In this document: positions 62,375 to 64,000 of the stretch, in pieces
How the letters are laid out: each line of letters starts with the position of its first letter
Position numbering within the stretch: the stretch's first letter is position 1
NCBI RefSeq assembly: GCF_000813345.1
Contig: NZ_BBQF01000001.1
Span: 310,001-374,000, forward strand
From: Sulfurospirillum arsenophilum NBRC 109478
GTDB taxonomy: Bacteria; Campylobacterota; Campylobacteria; Campylobacterales; Sulfurospirillaceae
DNA length: 64,000 bases
Reading direction: 5' to 3'
Notes under the pieces: model-generated
Seen by the model: only the letters and a program-made list of their open reading frames with translations
What the model was told of the DNA's origin: nothing
The model's database searches: none
Made by a program: the position numbers and the translations under genes

Positions 62375-64000
62375 TTATTTGTAAGCCTGCTCATAAACCA
62401 AAGGATAGTTTAAAAGTGGCAGATATTCGCCATCATACGACGCATCATTTTCATCGATCAATGTCTCGATAATACCCGCTCCCTGAGTCAAAGTTGCCTC
62501 TTTTTCGACGGGTCGGTCGGTGATGATTTCACCTATTTGATACGGCGTTCCATCAAGATGTGTGTAGGTGTCTTTGCCAACTCTTGCGTAGCGGTAGGTA
62601 AACGGTGTCTTGGCAAACACATCTTTTCCTAAAGTGAAGCGTTGGGTTGCAACGATTTTTCGGTAACCAATGGCACCATTCAAAGCCTCTTTATCTGTTG
62701 GATACAGCAATCTTGGATGAATAAAACCTTCCTTTGTCAGATACGCTTTTATCTCCACAAATTCATTCATCAGCTTTACATGTAAACGTTGCTGTTCCAT
62801 TAATGTGCTTGAATTTTCCAAGTCCAAAGTGCGCCAGTTATCGATATAACCGTGTTCTTTAGTGATCGTTTCCATCAAAAAAACTTCCATATTTTCAGGC
62901 ATGACACCATACAAATTGGCTCCGACAACATGTTTTAAAAACGTTCCAAATTCGCCTTGCTGTGTTTTGCGATTAAGTGGATCACCTCTACCCGAAGTCG
63001 CTTTACCTTCTTTGATGGCGTAAACGAGATAATCCATCTCAGCCCAGCCTAGCTTGTCGGGAAATTTACGAGGAAACGCCCACGTCGAATCAATCGTGTT
63101 GCTGCTTCCAGAAGTAAAAGAAGAGGGCTCAAAACCGTAGTTGTCGCTATGGCATCCTACACACTGCATCAACTCTTCACCCTTTTGTGCTCGTAAATGC
63201 CCTTTGGCATCTTCGATGAACCCTGCGAGTATCCAGCCCGCTCCATTGTTGATCCACCCTTGTTTTTCATTCAGATACAATGGTGCATCTTCCTCTTTTT
63301 CTGCCGCTTCTCCTGGGTAATACATACGCGTTTTAACCATATAGCGTATCTCTTTCACCCGTGTGGCGCGTGTACCATTTTTTCGCAGATCGACATAATG
63401 CAAAGGATGGGCAAACTCGGTGTAAAGAGGGTAAAGCCCACAGTGAACTTCGATCTCTTTTGCCTTACCGTAGTAGTTTTTAGGATCATTCGCTTCGAGC
63501 CTATCGGTAATGGCTCGCTCTAATAGGTCAAGATTTTGAGTATAAATGGCTTCACTCCAAACCCCTTTTTCATCTTGCATAAAAGCTTTAGGGAGGCGAA
63601 TGTAAATGCCAGAGACACTGCTACTCATCGGCGTAAAGATGCCATACGGCATAAAATTGATGGCACGCCAACCGGTCATATCTGCAAACAATGCGCGTGT
63701 TTTAGCGTGTGTTCGCACAAATCCATCCGCTTTAGCAGGAAGGTCAGAAGGGCTTAGATCAGGAAAAAGCCGCCAAGCTGAGTCATCGTCTCCATTTTCC
63801 CATCCCAATTTCCAACCACGTTTGGCATACGCTTCGCTCCAATTATCTTCTTCCAAATAGCTAAGCATTTTGTGTTCATCAAAATGGTTAAGACTTTGTT
63901 GATACGCTGTTTCCAATTTTTCAGGTAAGAGGGTATTTTCCCAAGGATTGATACTCGGCGATTTGGTTTGCTGGGTGGCAGGGGCAAAACTGTAGGTGGT
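62375..64000 (-). CDS. Large monoheme c-type cytochrome, 5' end cut by window edge
   Basis: The frame is open from the right edge of the window (reading TTYSFAPATQQTKSPS first) to the stop at 62375, giving about 541 residues without the start. One heme site, CVGCHSDNYG, lies near the middle. Other stretches, such as FMPYGIFTPMSSSVSGIYIR and YMVKTRMYYPGEAAEKEE, match nothing I can name. An internal TTG at 63916 is not a likely start because the frame runs on upstream in protein-like sequence. It is probably periplasmic, with the signal peptide outside the window. Function unknown. Confidence 0.75.
   Translation of the reverse strand, partial: TTYSFAPATQQTKSPSINPWENTLLPEKLETAYQQSLNHFDEHKMLSYLEEDNWSEAYAKRGWKLGWENGDDDSAWRLFPDLSPSDLPAKADGFVRTHAKTRALFADMTGWRAINFMPYGIFTPMSSSVSGIYIRLPKAFMQDEKGVWSEAIYTQNLDLLERAITDRLEANDPKNYYGKAKEIEVHCGLYPLYTEFAHPLHYVDLRKNGTRATRVKEIRYMVKTRMYYPGEAAEKEEDAPLYLNEKQGWINNGAGWILAGFIEDAKGHLRAQKGEELMQCVGCHSDNYGFEPSSFTSGSSNTIDSTWAFPRKFPDKLGWAEMDYLVYAIKEGKATSGRGDPLNRKTQQGEFGTFLKHVVGANLYGVMPENMEVFLMETITKEHGYIDNWRTLDLENSSTLMEQQRLHVKLMNEFVEIKAYLTKEGFIHPRLLYPTDKEALNGAIGYRKIVATQRFTLGKDVFAKTPFTYRYARVGKDTYTHLDGTPYQIGEIITDRPVEKEATLTQGAGIIETLIDENDASYDGEYLPLLNYPLVYEQAYK

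Larger units (their letters stand above)
16063..62785. repeat. Dispersed palindrome TTACATGTAA, 23 exact copies
   Basis: First bases of the copies: 16063, 16597, 17080, 26126, 26826, 30357, 30960, 34417, 34580, 35969, 37251, 44721, 45434, 45605, 47800, 49575, 52601, 52884, 55878, 56751, 57492, 61722, 62776. Most extend to TTTACATGTAAA. By rough base composition less than one copy is expected in 64 kb. They lie inside genes (encoding LHV or FTCK) and between genes. Near-copies with one change also occur (for example at 19034, 19064, 20756, 36072). None lies left of 16 kb. Confidence 0.9.

Noticed and set aside
63914-63916. TTG as start of the last gene
   Set aside because: The frame continues upstream to the window edge with protein-like sequence, so the true start is outside.
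1-64000. CRISPR arrays, rRNA operons, riboswitches
   Set aside because: I saw no regularly spaced repeats, no rRNA sequence and no conserved riboswitch core in the intergenic regions.

Overview
The window looks like a chromosome segment of a Campylobacterota member, most probably Sulfurospirillum or a close relative. Two syntenic blocks show this. The order gyrA-flgP-flgQ-flgR-asd, and the order aroQ ... folK-flhF-flhG-small membrane protein-fliA-fliM-fliY, are the ones I know from Campylobacter. An arrCAB respiratory arsenate reductase operon, a Wolinella-like fccABC operon and a futalosine-pathway deaminase fit the same group. The DNA is AT-rich and densely coded, with many overlapping start and stop codons.

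Layout. 1-7.9 kb: an anaerobic respiration and sensing locus. A sensor kinase cut by the window edge and a PhnD-type binding protein diverge from arrC-arrA-arrB. A sigma54-type -24/-12 element sits in front of arrC. A PstS-like binding protein paired with a chemoreceptor follows. 7.95-13.94 kb: a four-gene minus-strand recombinase element. It has two complete tyrosine recombinases, a coiled-coil protein and a large degenerate recombinase-like protein, and its right end cuts off a glutathione peroxidase gene. 14.2-17.1 kb: YitT protein, SppA and aminofutalosine deaminase on the minus strand. 17.3-24.4 kb: aroQ, an M24 peptidase, folK and the flagellar regulatory and switch genes. 24.4-29.95 kb: a LOG protein, then a glycan operon (GT-C-like protein, GT2, WbqC, WecE-type aminotransferase, small EamA/SMR-like protein). 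30-31.1 kb: an EF-hand protein and a DUF4405-like membrane protein. 31.3-34.6 kb: prs, lepA, comF. 34.6-36.5 kb: an MFS transporter and a second DUF4405-like protein. 36.55-37.4 kb: a RAYT/Y1 transposase between perfect 30-bp inverted repeats, directly in front of gyrA. 37.5-44.7 kb: gyrA, flgP, flgQ, flgR, asd, a YqhA protein, hemE. 44.7-48.8 kb: a radical SAM protein that appears to start at ATC, and a TAXI-type TRAP transporter. 49-50.2 kb: tRNA-Asn, an orphan small gene and a decayed stretch. 50.2-56.6 kb: a Pit phosphate transporter, an LDH/MDH-like enzyme, phosphoketolase, a DDAH-like hydrolase, a VOC protein and a GGCT-like protein. 56.8-61.7 kb: a membrane-anchored AraC-type regulator next to fccABC. 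61.7-64 kb: a PfpI/DJ-1 protein and a large c-type cytochrome cut by the right edge.

How the parts fit. Several genes link periplasmic sensing to anaerobic electron transport: binding protein plus kinase beside arr, binding protein plus chemoreceptor, and dCache-AraC beside fcc. Flagellar assembly is covered by FlhF/FlhG, FliA, FliM/FliY, FlgP/FlgQ and FlgR. The most unusual genome-scale signal is the palindrome TTACATGTAA. I found 23 exact copies, in genes and between them, all to the right of position 16,060. Some lie against terminators, and some supply the Shine-Dalgarno sequence of the next gene.

All functions come from reading sequence and recalling family features. No database search was possible.
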